A stretch of DNA of 64,000 nt from Sympetrum striolatum (GCA_947579665.1 OX388352.1:34466216-34530215), one strand, 5' to 3'. Shown: positions 38,197-50,018, counted from the first letter of the stretch. Made by a program: numbers and translations. Notes: a model not told the origin generated them from the letters alone.

Positions 38197-38655
38197 GTTA
38201 GGCCTCACCTTGAGTATGTATGTAGTGTATGGAATCCTGCCTAATAGTTCCCCATCTTCTGGAATAAGAAAAGGTACAAGAAAAGGCGATACGATTTGTA
38301 AAGAATTGCTACGATGAAACAGTGAGTGTTACTCAGGTGATGAAGAACGCTGGATATAAATAATTAGAAAATAGAAGACTAATTCAAAGGATAAACTTAA
38401 TAAATAAGTGCAGAGAAATTACGTTCTTAGAAGATGTAACCTATATAATGCAACCTCTCTGTTATATAGAGCAGTTTCTGTGAGGAAGATCAAGGATAAA
38501 CATGATATTGATTACATAATACCAAATGCACCTCGATTCTATGGAAATACTTCAGAGGCTCGAAAAGCCGCCGATTTCGTAAAGATTTTAAGACCGAGTT
38601 CCAAGAGGAACTCTTCTAAAAAGCTCCCTTTCCTCATAGTTGATGATTCTTAATA
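38197..38655 (+). pseudogene. Non-LTR retrotransposon reverse transcriptase, C-terminal remnant
   Basis: The frame at 38197 reads VRPHLEYVCSVWNP and, after stops and a shift at about 38277, QEKAIRFVKNCYDET, then LENRRLIQRINL. The order (RPxLEYxxxVWxP, then a basic KAxRFVxNxY segment, then LExRR) is the standard region after the reverse transcriptase catalytic core in Jockey/CR1-like elements. At least three stop codons and two frame changes show that it is dead. A third frame, open from 38408 to 38653, probably holds the last part of the protein. The catalytic core itself is absent, as expected for a 5'-truncated copy. AATAAA follows at 38653. Confidence 0.75.
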
Positions 38656-41589
38656 AAATCTGATCTCATGCAGTATTTTAAACGGCCTTAACCTCCAAGT
38701 CCAAGACTTATCTAGAGTTGGGGATAAATAATCTTCGTTGAAACTCAAAATCGTCGTGGCTGCCACCAAACCTTTGAAGAACTTTAAGCTGCTGGTATCT
38801 CTATATAAATTTCTTATTTAACGCGGGCTTTCCTAGAAGGAGTGGTGAAAATATTCATCCTTGATTTATGATCGATGAACTGTTGATTCTCCTTCTCAGT
38901 TTGAAAGATGTCCCACTGCATAAATTATTATATTGTATAATATGAATAATATATTCTGTGTTTTGTTTGTGCCTCTTGAGTATCTGAAATTAGCTTCTTT
39001 ACCTTATTTTGATCCATCCTGCACTAAGCAGGTAAAGTTAAACGAAACCTTCCTACTCCGACCGATTCAATTACTTTTCTATAAACTATCATTGTCAATA
39101 CCAAATATTAAGTAGGTCGGACAGGGTAGGATTAGCAATTTTTGTTTAAATAGGCTCTATATATGCTGTTATTTTGTAATCGATTTTTACTCTTTGGCAC
39201 AGATTTTTTAAGGTTAATCAAATTCCGTTCTCTTACATGTGTTTGATATTCATAGAATACCCCCGTACACTTCAGTTATTGAATTCTTAGGTTACGCATC
39301 GTTAATTCTCTTCCAAATCCATATCTGAGTTCCTATCTTTTTTTGCTGAGCTGAGATATTATGCATACCCATTCTACATTTCTTGAATGTGATCATTTTC
39401 CATTTTTATTATATTTTTATTACCGATAATTATTTAACAGCTACCTCTACAAACCAGTCTAAATTTGAAATATAAGTTCCCTGGCCGTACTTCGTGGAAA
39501 GACATTGGAAATGATAAACAAACTTTGACAGTTTTCAAAGTTTGTTTATCATTTCTTTCAGTCTAAATTTATTATTGTATCGAGGACCTAGATGTCTTTC
39601 TCTAGATTTGGAAAATAGTGCTTTATATCTACCAGTATTTTCTTATAATTTCGCACAGTGTTTGCGATGAGTTACAAAACTCTATGGAAACAGCAAAGGA
39701 AGTAGGGGAGGAAACATCAAAAGAACCTATGGGCATAAAAGACCAACGAGTATAACTTAGGAAAAAAGATCCCAAGCAGGAAATCATTCACTGCGAAAGG
39801 AGGTTAAAGATTGCGCAGTCTAATAGATTGTAACAGCTCATAGAAGTAAAGAAAAATTGTGTGGTCAAAGGAAAATACAAGAGTATAACAGCAAACTAAT
39901 AGTACCGGGTGTTCTAAATAGGCCAAGGAGACATGAAACTTTGTGGTTAAGGGAAACGTAGAGGCGTATGTTGTTAATCAAATATTCCCGGATCTTAAAC
40001 CAATTAAGAGTAACCTACCCACTGTAAATTGAAATAGTGTTTAGTATTAGTCCTGAATCACTCTCATTCACCAATTTGCTTCCTAAGCGTTTTCTGCACT
40101 TAACTAATAATGTGAGCAAGCATGTGGGAATAATTTTGCAGGGTATGATTCGCTTAATTGAATTTTTTCGCTGTCTCAGGGGCAATTATTCATGCAATAG
40201 TTATTTGATAGGCGTTTCCAGGAGCACTGACGACCTCTTGATGGGAGAAAATAACTAGAGGTAATCGCACTGTATTTCAAAAGCCTTTAATGGGATCGCT
40301 AGTAAAGTTTTATTGCGTACTGTATCGGAAATGGGGCTAGATATTAGAGTAGTAAAATGGATATCATTTTCTACTGGTCGTACACAGCCAGTCTGAGTAG
40401 GAGAAGAGTTTATTGCAGAAGCGAGAGGAAACTCATGAATGCGCGGACCTCTAATTTCCTTACGTCCTTCTCTCGATGTTCATAGATTAATGAAATTGCC
40501 AATGCTAGGTAAGACCCAAGTGCAGAAGAATCAATATTCATAGAAACCTCCTGTCCCCTTTAAAATGACGCAAAATGACGATCATGGGATGAATTAGAAG
40601 AGAACGTTTTGGTTTGTCTTCAATAGGATTAGCAACGCACACAGAACATTGAATGAGGAAGAAGAATCGGAAAAGGGATTAGCGAAAATTCGTCATAATT
40701 CGTATGCTCGAAATTATATTTTTTATGGAATCCGCATCCAAAGAAACTTCCTTCGCAAAAAATTTTCTTTTTCATTTCTACTCGTAAGCCAAAACCCAGT
40801 TTCTCTAAGTATCCTTAATATATGGGACAATTCAGGGAAGTTAGGGGGAGAAAAAAAGGTGAGTTGCCATAAGTCAAGTTTCCCTTGTCACGGTTTCGTC
40901 ATGGATGTTTTTCCATAGCCGCCTTTCCTCTAACAGTCTGCATCTTCTAGCCGTTTTACCATATTTATAGCTTTCTTATCATCTATCACGCCGTTTCATC
41001 GACCTCATCTCCATCGCGCTTCAAAAGCCATCCGCCCCCACCTTCTTATCTTTCATATACGTACGCTTCCATTCAAATTTCCCCCAGCCAACCGCACGGG
41101 CATTTCCTTTTCTTTTCCAAATGTCTTCCCGATAAATACCCCTACCAACCTTCCATTCAACTCTTAACTTTCCATCTTTAGCTTTTTTATCGGAGACTTT
41201 TCTTTAAAATTTCTCCTCCGATCACAGATTTCCCCTCCGCCCAGGAAACGCAGTGTCTCTGTAGCCATAGCTTCAACAATTCATCTCCTTCAATTCACCT
41301 AAAACTGCTCCTCCCAATCGATCCCATCACACCATACATCCTTCAACCCTTTCGACTCCATTCTGTATCACTCGAAAACCCTTTCTCACCCATGTGCTTC
41401 AGTGTTTTCTACTGCCCATAATGGGTGACTGTAATTAGGCTGAATCAAACCTGGAGTTTTAATTCGAGATGACCTGGTCACCACGCAGTGTGATCCTGGC
41501 CTTTTATTCCTGCAATTATGCGATCCTTAGGACATTATTTATCCAAATTTATAAGTATTCGTGGTGTAAAAATTTCATTTTATTAATTA
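38656..41589. other. No supported gene
   Basis: It contains the perfect hairpin at 39508-39555. From about 40920 to 41400 the plus strand is strikingly pyrimidine-rich, but neither strand gives a recognisable protein. Confidence 0.45.
39508..39555. repeat. Perfect 21-bp hairpin with 6-base loop
   Basis: GAAATGATAAACAAACTTTG plus A is followed by the loop CAGTTT and the exact inverse complement. Flanking bases do not pair, so the symmetry ends sharply. Confidence 0.9.
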
Positions 41590-41960
41590 CTGTATATACT
41601 TGAGTATAAGCCAACCCAAATGTTATTACTATTATTATAGTAAATCCTTGCAGATATAAGCCTGATGGCAAGGTCATCACAAGCTAAATACATATATAGG
41701 ATATATATATACACAAAACATAGAGAAAAATAGTTTCAAATCTCATTCAAACGATCGAAATCAAATTACTCTGTAATTACGTTAATATAAATACAACGTC
41801 AAACACTAATCCCTAGTCCAGCACTGCGCATAGCAGTAATGGAGAAACTTAAATCCTTATATAAACTAAATCCCAATTACATAACTCAATTATGTAAGCT
41901 GCGGCACCTTATTTTATTACAAAAAATGGGGAAATAATTGACTTGAGTATAAGCCTAGAA
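41590..41960. repeat. Possible DNA transposon remnant with repeated ATAAGCC
   Basis: ACTTGAGTATAAGCC occurs at 41598-41612 and again in the same direction at 41941-41955, with a related gatataagcc at about 41652. The phrase tactgtatatacttgagtat recalls a widespread DNA transposon end, but no inverted partner is present. Confidence 0.35.
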
Positions 41961-42119
41961 AGAGAAATACAGCGGCTACTGGTGAATTGCAAAACAAAAC
42001 TAAAAACCAATAAATTTACAGTAATTGAGGTATCAGTAAGTTAGTAGGAGAAAATTGACAAAGAATTGTTAGTTGGACAAGTGAGGAATTTAGAAGACTA
42101 TTTAAGCCTGGTTAAGGGC

Positions 42120-42212
42120 ATGGTTGATTGTGTTTAAGAAAAGGGGTTTATTGTAAGAATGGTCATCCTTGACGAAAATACGCCAAATAAATAAAGACGA
42201 ATTATTATTTCA
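42120..42212 (+). mobile_element. Weak retroposon 3' end
   Basis: It ends CCAAATAAATAAAGACGAA followed by TTATTATT, similar to the tails at 2338-2508 and 29837-30049, but its upstream part differs. Confidence 0.35.
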
Positions 42213-42219
42213 TACATAC

Positions 42220-42247
42220 TTCGACATGTATGAATATACATGTCGAA
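42220..42247. repeat. 12-bp perfect hairpin
   Basis: TTCGACATGTAT, the loop GAAT, and the exact inverse complement. It lies just after the retroposon-like tail. Confidence 0.75.
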
Positions 42248-43120
42248 AGTACTTGAAGAATGTTTTGAAGTTCATGCGCTCATATGAAATGTGGAAGTAG
42301 TGCACGAATTGGAAATTAGACCTGACTCAAATAGGGGAATGCCATTTAATAGCAACTGGAGTCCAGGCTAAGTGCTCCTTACAGAATGCATACTATTCCA
42401 AACCATGAATCGTCTACCGCAAAGTTCCATGAGCTTTCGCCTGAATCACTTTTGGCCCCATTCGAAATGATATCATCCCTCATGCAAGAACGCAAATCCT
42501 CTTTCTCGAGGGAAATTTCTCAGATTTATCCACCTTATCTTCAATTTTAGCCGCCTGCTTCGGTAAACGAGTTAATTCATAATGGAGAAATCTGACGTAG
42601 ACTTTCCGGGGATAAGCTACGACGATTTGAGTCTACTCTGTTTATTGACGGCCATGTTCAAATTAATCAAGTGGTACAACTGGTATAAAAACACATCGGT
42701 GATAATAATTTACAAAGCTAATAACATCAACAAATAAATGGATAATACTAAGTAAAAGCTCGCCAAGTAATTACTTACTCTGCAAGCATGTCGGTAAATT
42801 AAGTAATTGGGGTTGTTCAGTAATTTTGAGAGTTCTTATATTCCTAGAAATATATGTGAAGAACTCACGTATCTTCTTCTACCATCTTCTCTTATATCAA
42901 TCTATAGAATATTTTTAAAATTATGAAGTAATTATTGAATATGAATATCCGGCTATTGCATGACTCTGAGCTATAGATTCGTCAATACTTTGGAGAGTCA
43001 TACATATCAATTACTCTTTCATATGTGCATTGAATATTAATGGGTATATCATCTTCGTAATAACTGATGTGACTTAAAATCGATAATTGAAGCCGTTACT
43101 TAGTGAAACTCCATACCGAG

Positions 43121-43333
43121 GGTGAGAAATAAAATTACTTTATAAATTTTCACTGATTTCCTTATGAAATAAAGTTTCACTGATTGTATTATAAAATCAG
43201 CGAATCACTACCTCGCAATTTTATTCCTAATCCTTGATGAATCCTTGATTTTATTATACAATCAGTGAAACTTTATTTTATTTGGAAATCAGTGAAACTT
43301 TACTAAGTAATTTTGTTTCCCATCCTTGATGTA
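43121..43333. repeat. Foldback element with about 80-bp arms
   Basis: The left arm (43121-43199) and right arm (about 43247-43333) are inverted copies with a few differences, sharing phrases such as GTTTCACTGATTGTATTATA and TTTCACTGATTTCC. The loop repeats CCTTGATGAATCCTTG, which also appears at the outer edge of the right arm. It is non-coding. No target duplication is evident. Confidence 0.75.
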
Positions 43334-46329
43334 ACTTAGTTCTTTCGTAAACATATAGCACGTCTCCAATATAGGATCCTTCACAAAAAAATAATTATAG
43401 CAGCACAGCTTCACTAATAATTAAATTGATTTGTAATTGGGAATACGAATCCGTGTAGTGCTAAGTGTGTAAATAAGAGGTCATATCAGAACGTATAACC
43501 TACTATTTTTCCATAAATGCATTTTTCCCCCGAATCATAGGGCTCCGCATATCCTTTGGACATTCGTCATGTTTTTTACGTTCTATGCTACTGCCTTTTG
43601 CTCATTATAATACCGTTCACCTTTGCCCTACTAAAGGTACGAAAATAAGCCGTAACCATTGCGTTCCTTCAATACCTGCGTAAATAACCAGCATTGTTTC
43701 GGATCTAGAGGCGCTGCATTTTCCATGATAATATCCAAGAGTTCTGCTCTTATCTTTGGCTTAACTACTTATCGCATCTGACGTTCCCATACCTTTCAGT
43801 TCAAATTACGGGGATATCATCTCCTAAGGTATTTGCAAGAACTGCCTCGAGGGAGGTACATTCCAATTGGAAAAGCAAGGATGACATGCATCGCGAAGAT
43901 CAGATTTGTCTAGTGCACTGACGACTGCTTGTGACATCGGCATGTACTTAAGTGTGCATCGCCTTCGGGAGCAATTCATGCGGTAATTGGGAAACCTTAG
44001 GACTGACGCCTTAATGAATAGTTTGGAGGGATGTGAGGTCAACCCACACGCAGAAGTAATGGATCCACCCACTGGTAAATATAAATTGCCGGAGGTAAAG
44101 TATATTGGTAAGGAAAGGCCGAAGCAGTTTGTGTCAAACGCGTAGGGGGCACATTGAACGAAAATCCCTCAACTACTTCCTCCTACACTACTCTTATTCG
44201 TGAGATTTGTTTTTACTTCCCCTTACTTTTATGCAGAAATACCTTCTTTTTATGCAAGAATGTCTTACCTTGTTTGAATGAAATAGTCTAATTTTAATTT
44301 AGTCGGTGTATTAGCGGTTCTCCTGGGTTAGACAAGAGTTGGGAAACCCTGGACTCTTAGGGCGACATGCCGATTTTTCTAGCGATTATGGCGGCCTTTT
44401 CCTCGTTTTCTTTTACAAAATCGGACATTCAGTTGAATTTGTTGCCCTGTCTCTTTACCTCTAAGCGAACGCGGATTTCTTACCTAGACCGCTAGAATAT
44501 TCCACGTTGTAAAATTTAGCATAGGTATGCTTTCGGTATCTTTTTCCCATTTGCAAAAAGGCGCGGTAATGATATCTCCCAGTGGGAAGATGTGATTACC
44601 GACGGAAGCTTTTCTAGAAATGTGTTCATTCAGAACTGTTTTACGAAGGAAACGGAAAATGATTGCCCGGAAAGAACGAACGTGATCTCTGAGAATCATC
44701 GACAAAAAGTTACAAGGAAGTACAGTCGTCCCTCGCCGTCTCTCCTCGACTTTCGCGGCTTCACTCTATCGCCTCCTTTCAAATATGCATATTCATTAAA
44801 AGTTATGATATTTTTAGCGTCTAATATGTAGTACTTTCTCTTTTATAGTTTAATATATTAGGTAATTCGAGTTTAGTGGCGACTAAATGATGCTTTTTTA
44901 TATCGAGTGGCAATAATAATGTTTAAAAAACATATTTAGGTTGTAAAGAGGTTTTCTATGCTCTAACTACGAAAATAATCGATTTATATATAAAGAATCT
45001 AACTTCGCGAAAATTCATCCATCGCAGTAGTCTGAAACTGACTAAACGCCACAAACGAGGGTCTACTGCAATCGAAAAAACACAATTACTTTTGGTCGTT
45101 GATTCCACAATCTATAAGAAACGTTAGGGTGGATTAAGTAGGCAGGATGATGTTACTGTGCCCCTAAAATATAAATTTACCGGATTTGGGAGTTCGGTAT
45201 TTTCATACCCCGAAGATAAAGTAGCTGGCTGTAAAAGTGAATGAATTAAATTAAGGAACCAATTATTTAGCCTATGAATCAGTGAATGCATACAGTTCGA
45301 GCCGTGTAACGATTCATGAGAGCTTTCCCGCTAATTTCCCACACGTTTAGGCGGTGTTTTTTTCACGCTGATTTCTTGCCTCCCGCCAACGACTCACCCA
45401 TTCGTCTTTGCGTTCGAGAGAAGAGGGGGAATCCTCCCGTAATTTCCCCTATTGGACTGGTCGTGGAGAGCGATTTGTGGTAGGACGCTCACGACCGCGG
45501 TCCCATCAAAACCTCAAATAGCGAGGAGCGGTCGGAGCAGAGAGGCGTCCCCTTAAAGGGGGAAATTGGCTCATTAAACAACAAAGCTATCGCTAGCATC
45601 TACTTTCGGTACGCGAAAATGAGCAGTGTGTGCAAGGTATTTCCAATTAGGTGTGAATCTATGTGATCGAGTCAGTGCAAGACGCATAGTTTCGGTGAAA
45701 TGTAGGTCGAGTGATCCTAATTCGAAATTGTAAAATCCGAAATGTTCCAAAATTCTTAACGACCTTGAAATATAACTCGGGACTCGGGCGTGTGGATGTA
45801 CGACATTAGATATTTCGTTAATCGATCAGATGAAGGAATACAAAACAAATTTTTAGTAATGGAATGAATGACACTACAGGAAATAAGTGTATGTCATTCA
45901 ATGCGATATCCTTTAGTATGATTGATATGTCTCCTTTAAAAGTGCCAGGGATCGCGGATGAGAGCGGAGCATGGGTTTTAGATGTGGCTATTATAAGACG
46001 TGAATTGATTGCAGAATTTTTTTCTAATAAAGTTACTTTCAAAGTTTATTATTTAAGAACATTGAACGCTGCAATTATTTTGTAGAAAATTTTATGAACA
46101 ACAAGATTACAAAAGGAATACCTTTTATTAATACCAGTCGCTATGCTAGAATGTTGATCTTCCTTTTCCTTTCAGAAAGCGGCTCTTCATTCCGTTTTCA
46201 TTTTGTTTTTTTTTCATTTTCATTGCTCCTTTAAATGAGGAAGGAAATAGAATAGTTGTATAAATATAAATAGAGATCTACTATAATATAAAAATCGTGC
46301 ATTTTCCCTGAGAATCCTAACAAGACCAA
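43334..46329. other. No supported feature
   Basis: Less AT-rich patches lie at 43820-44080, 44480-44790 and 45380-45620, but none has a supportable exon or family match. Confidence 0.45.
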
Positions 46330-46421
46330 TGAGGAAATACTAAGTAAAAATCAAACGGTATCTTCTGAATTACGAATGACATCTAGCTCAGGGATAATCT
46401 TTAAAGGAAGATACTCTTTAT
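46330..46421 (+). repeat. 107-bp tandem repeat, left part (split)
   Basis: The unit starts GAGGAAATACTAAGTAAAAA and matches the two units at 51051 and 51158. It is broken at ACTCTTTAT by the TIR element and resumes at 51025. Confidence 0.7.
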
Positions 46422-46681
46422 CGTGGCCTCACACTTGACCGCGCGACAACTGACCGCGTAACAACTTTGCGCTACGACAACTGATTGCATCTCGTTTTTT
46501 CAGGAAGCATTAAAGGAACGAAATTTTGATTTAAAATTTGGAGCCCTCGTCCTAGCTTAATGACATTTTTCTTAGATTGTTACACATTAATAATATTTTA
46601 TGTTTTTGATATTTAAATGGCGGGAAAATGTCCTCATTGATGTCCTAAATGTCTGAACTTTGGAGAAATTTCTAGGAAACG

Positions 46682-46766
46682 TTATCTATTACACATAAAT
46701 AATATAGTGTTTAGATATGAATTGTTATCTGTTACACATGAATAATATATTGCGTTTAGATAAGGA
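46682..46766. repeat. Two-copy 42-bp direct repeat
   Basis: TTATCTATTACACATAAATA and its near copy TTATCTGTTACACATGAATA begin 43 bases apart. A third, weaker copy lies near 46577. Confidence 0.65.
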
Positions 46767-47142
46767 ACACCATGGAAAATGTGTATAATTGATTGCGTTA
46801 TACCACGTCTTATTGTAAATTTGGGACAAATATGTCCCTATGGGTAGGCGGCCGCATAACGCTGCATCTCCGAATTTTCACTGCTCTTTCCTCTCGCATA
46901 AAAAGTTACTACTTGGATTATCAAATGCGTACTTTCTACTATTATCGCGCATTTGGTTTATTTTAGATTGCGTTCCACAATATTAGGCCAGAACACCTTG
47001 AGTTTTTACTACTTGGACTTAAAATATCACTCGAGTAAAAAACAACAGATAAAATAGTAATTTCAATTTAGTGGTGGAATTTATTGTTCAGCAATCCATT
47101 TCATGAATGTAGTAAAAAGGTATCCCTTTTACCACAAACTCA

Positions 47143-47770
47143 GGGGAAATGAAGGAATTTCTGGGAATAATTCTAGTGATGAATTGAGATAAGATTGGAG
47201 ACTGATGGTCGTCGGAACTAGAGTTGTCTCACCTTGCAAACATGAAGCCGCGAACAAGATCTAAAGCAATATGTTCAACTTGCATTTTGTGAATAATGAT
47301 GAAAATTTTAGTCGAGAAGATGTAGATTATGATAGAGCATTTATAGTTAGATCCCTGCTGGAAAATTTCAATCTGTGTTTTCTAGCTTATCGCGAACCAC
47401 CGAAGTATGAAACTGTAGATGAACATATGTTTGGGTTCAAAAGTCATAATCGTATGATGCAGTATACAAAAATATAGCCAATAAAGAAGTTATGCGGAGT
47501 ATGGCGTAGAAGTGGTGTATGAACTGGATAATTTTACAGACTTCATCTTTACACGGACTTAAAGCAGTTCCCTGAGCACGGTTTAGGAGAAAGGGTTTTG
47601 CTTTGTTAGCAACATTAAAAGGCAAGTATTGTCATTTTAATGTTGACATTTTTCATTTCTCCAAAATTACGGCAAGAACTGAAAAAGAAGCATATTTTTG
47701 CAAGTGATACTGTAAAGATAGGATAAACAGGAATACCAAAAATACGAATAGGGTTAAAAAGATGTAACGC
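47143..47770 (+). pseudogene. piggyBac-type transposase fragment, decayed
   Basis: The frame at 47143 reads GEMKEFLGIILVM, then SSELELSHLANM. A shift near 47271 leads to LHFVNNDENF, RSLLENFNLCF and ETVDEHMFGFKSHNRMMQY. After a stop come LYTDLKQFPEHGLGERVLL, KGKYCHFNVD and FFISPKLRQELKKKHIFA in changing frames. This is the order of the central DDE_Tnp_1_7 (piggyBac) domain: the DEHM/FKGR segment with a catalytic Asp, then the LYTGKKQ, GLG and FFTSPKL blocks. At least three stops and three frame shifts show that it is dead. It lies inside the 4.6-kb TIR element, whose 9-bp duplication does not fit piggyBac, so it probably entered as a separate, now endless fragment. Confidence 0.85.
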
Positions 47771-49043
47771 GGGGATATAGATTGATAGATATTAGATAGA
47801 TAGACTTTCGATATTTTGATCAGAATTGAGTTGGTCTAATAAGTTGACCAAAATAACAGAATTGAGAAAAGAAAACTGTTTCAATCGTAGTTCTCTAACG
47901 GTCCTTAAAGGTTTAATATTATAAAAAATATTAATGAATGTAAAGATATTTAAATAGATTTATGCTGTTATTAATATACTTTACATCGAAAGTATTATTA
48001 AAAGGTACTATGCAATGTATAAAGCTACTTATTTTCTAATACAAGTCTCTACCGAAGGAAAGCCATTGAGGATGTACTTCATGGTGCTTGCACCCCTTGG
48101 CACACGCCGAGAGGGTCCTTACAAAGACATAGACATCTGTGGAATGTGGATGGGCTAGAAGATTCTCATACCCATAACTAGGCACAATGCAGGGTTTTTA
48201 CACCATTCAACATCGAAATACCATAAGGAAATTCCAGAAAGGAATACAATGCTGAGTTTCGCGGGAGTTCTGCGCATGGCTAAATAGAGAAGGGGCCGAT
48301 GTTTTCGGAGGGGGTGTTTCATGCCCTCCTTCTCGGTGCACGTGCTGGGAGGATTCGCGCACGAATTTCCCACTACGGCGAATATCAAAGCCTCAACGCT
48401 CATCCCTCATCAATTTTTTCAACGTTTTTTCAAGCCGATTCTTGCCGTAACCTTCTCCTCTTCTTTTGCTTTTAAATATTGATGATTCCTAGTTCAATCT
48501 TACAGCTTCGCTAAGGACGCCCTAGCGCAACGCTATCCTTTCGTCCGAAAGGAAATCCGGAAAGGGAGACAATAAGAACCTATGTACCCTGCGACTGGTT
48601 CCGCGAAAAAGAAAAAGTTGTTTCTTCCTATGATGGACCCTTGACAATACGTTCATCGCAGCCATCTGAGTCTACTTACTGGATACGGTCGAGGCAGGGG
48701 AAGGGTTAAAGATTGCACTACGAATTTTCAGTTCAGTTTGAGCTTCGATTGAGTGTTCCTCGTTCCTGTTGTATCCTACGCTACTGGAGATATTGGGTTG
48801 TCTTATTTTGGGGCTTCCTCATATCTCCGCAGATTCCAAAAGTCTACCTGGTCATACCATTGATTATTGAGTAATTGCACAATGAAAGAAAAATACTCCT
48901 TTAGGAGATAGAAGCCAGAGGGGAAGCTTTTATGTACGCCTCACTTTCATACGTACATACATACATTCTGATACATTGTCACAGAAAAGCTCATTCACCT
49001 AGACGAACCTGCCCGCATTTCTTGAAGGTCTCTGATATATACC
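47771..49043. other. No supported gene
   Basis: A minus-strand frame at 48155-48403 (82 codons) is open, but I do not recognise it. The patch 48060-48700 is less AT-rich and may hold an old element fragment. Confidence 0.4.
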
Positions 49044-49270
49044 GGCCGTGGTGGCGGAGCGGTTAAGGTGCTATCGCGTTAACTCCAACCTCACGGCCCC
49101 GGATTCGAATCCCGGCTAATCGGATTTTTCCGGTTAGGGAATGGTTGTCTGTGTAGGTTGTGTGTGTGTTTATTCATAAAGAGGAAAATGAAAAATGGGG
49201 TTCATTGGAAGAATAATCTTCTAAGCCTAAAATTCACCCACAAAAGAGACGGCATTATTATTATTATATA
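49044..49270 (+). mobile_element. tRNA-derived SINE (Ser/Leu-type head)
   Basis: The head GGCCGTGGTGGCGGAGCGGT plus TAAGG contains an A box as in tRNA-Ser/Leu. A B box, GGATTCGAATCC, follows about 50 bases later. The unpaired acceptor end and changed anticodon region argue against a working tRNA. The body runs through a short GT repeat (about 49157-49171) to a tail of ATT triplets (49254-49266). It lies within the MULE-like element and just upstream of the Penelope-like insertion. Confidence 0.8.
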
Positions 49271-49433
49271 AAAGGCAGCCAGACTTACCACGAATCACCT
49301 GTGGCGTATGGCAGGTGGTGTAGTAACACAAGCATCATTATAAAATTCACAGAATCGGGGGCGAGATATGGTGGAAATCCATCATGCAAAATGAAGGAGA
49401 TAATTGGTACTTTTTCCACAAAATTTTGTAATT

Positions 49434-49469
49434 GTATTACCGGTTTCAACGGAGGACCGTCATCTTCAG
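49434..49469 (-). ncRNA. Hammerhead-like core in the Penelope-like element
   Basis: On the minus strand CTGAAGA is followed by ACGG-tcct-CCGT, which can form stem II, and then GAAAC-CGGTA, where a one-pair stem III and a GTA cleavage triplet could form. Stem I pairing is weak here. The same pair of core segments occurs at 36070-36101. Hammerheads are known in terminal repeats of this retroelement class, so the position is right, but activity is unproven. Confidence 0.35.
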
Positions 49470-49485
49470 GTACAAGTTATACAAT

Positions 49486-49959
49486 TCAAACAAATATATA
49501 TACCAACAAGGGAGAAGAGGGGAAAAGGGGAGTGGAGGAGAGGAGGAGAGGGTGAAGTAAGTACGTTTGGGGAAGATCGGAAAGGAGCGCGCGGGAGTAA
49601 GGGTAAAGGGTCGTTATCAGTTGGGGGGGAATATAAGGACGAACCAGCGGTGAGTGGAAAGGGTAAAGGAACTCGTTAAGCACGGAAAAACCAGGGGAAT
49701 TTGTATGGGAAAGGATTTCTAATTGTTCCAAGAAGTTTAGACGATGGCCTTTATTACAAATGTGCAGGATATCGGGAGTGAAATCGGCAACATGGTTGTA
49801 TTCTAGGAGATGTTTTGCGAAATAGGACTTCTTTGAATTATTAGCAAAGGATCTTTCATGCTTTTTTGTTCTGATGGAGAAAGAGCGGGAGGTCTGCCCG
49901 ATGTATACACCATCGCACCCCTGGCACTTAAGTCTGTAGACCTCAGCTTTTGAATGAAA
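49486..49959 (-). CDS. GIY-YIG endonuclease domain of Penelope-like element (C-terminal ORF)
   Basis: The frame is open for 157 codons after an in-frame TAA and ends at TGA 49486-49488. It reads AEVYRLKCQGCDGVYIGQTS, then SIRTKKHERSF, SYFAKHLLEYNH and LNFLEQLEI. These match the Penelope GIY-YIG nuclease: the first Tyr with the C-x2-C pair, the YIG, the catalytic Arg, the His of the KKHERSF segment, and a later Glu. The enzyme nicks target DNA for reverse transcription. Residues after about 110 are rich in Leu, Pro and Ser and may be spurious. No start codon is expected, since the copy is 5'-truncated and the reverse transcriptase is missing. All motif residues are present, which contrasts with the decayed elements around it. 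Confidence 0.85.
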   Translation of the reverse strand, partial: FHSKAEVYRLKCQGCDGVYIGQTSRSFSIRTKKHERSFANNSKKSYFAKHLLEYNHVADFTPDILHICNKGHRLNFLEQLEILSHTNSPGFSVLNEFLYPFHSPLVRPYIPPQLITTLYPYSRALLSDLPQTYLLHPLLLSSTPLFPSSPLLVYIFV

Positions 49960-50018
49960 TTAAGAAATTTTGTGGAAAAAGTACCAATTATCTCCTTCAT
50001 TTTGCACAAGCATCATTA

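Larger units (their letters stand above)
49341..50004 (-). mobile_element. 5'-truncated Penelope-like element with 14-bp target duplication
   Basis: CACAAGCATCATTA lies directly on both sides (49327-49340 and 50005-50018). Inside, a 48-bp block starting GCAAAATGAAGGAGATAATT occurs at the right end and again, inverted, at 49386-49433, with three differences. Such partly inverted terminal copies are typical of Penelope-like elements. The minus strand encodes a GIY-YIG domain, and the downstream part carries a CTGAAGA...GAAAC motif. The perfect duplication and intact reading frame suggest a recent insertion. The reverse transcriptase part is absent. Confidence 0.88.

Noticed and set aside
40920..41400. 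Pyrimidine-rich strand as antisense of a retrotransposon
   Set aside because: The strand bias is real, but the minus-strand translation gives no clear reverse transcriptase motif.
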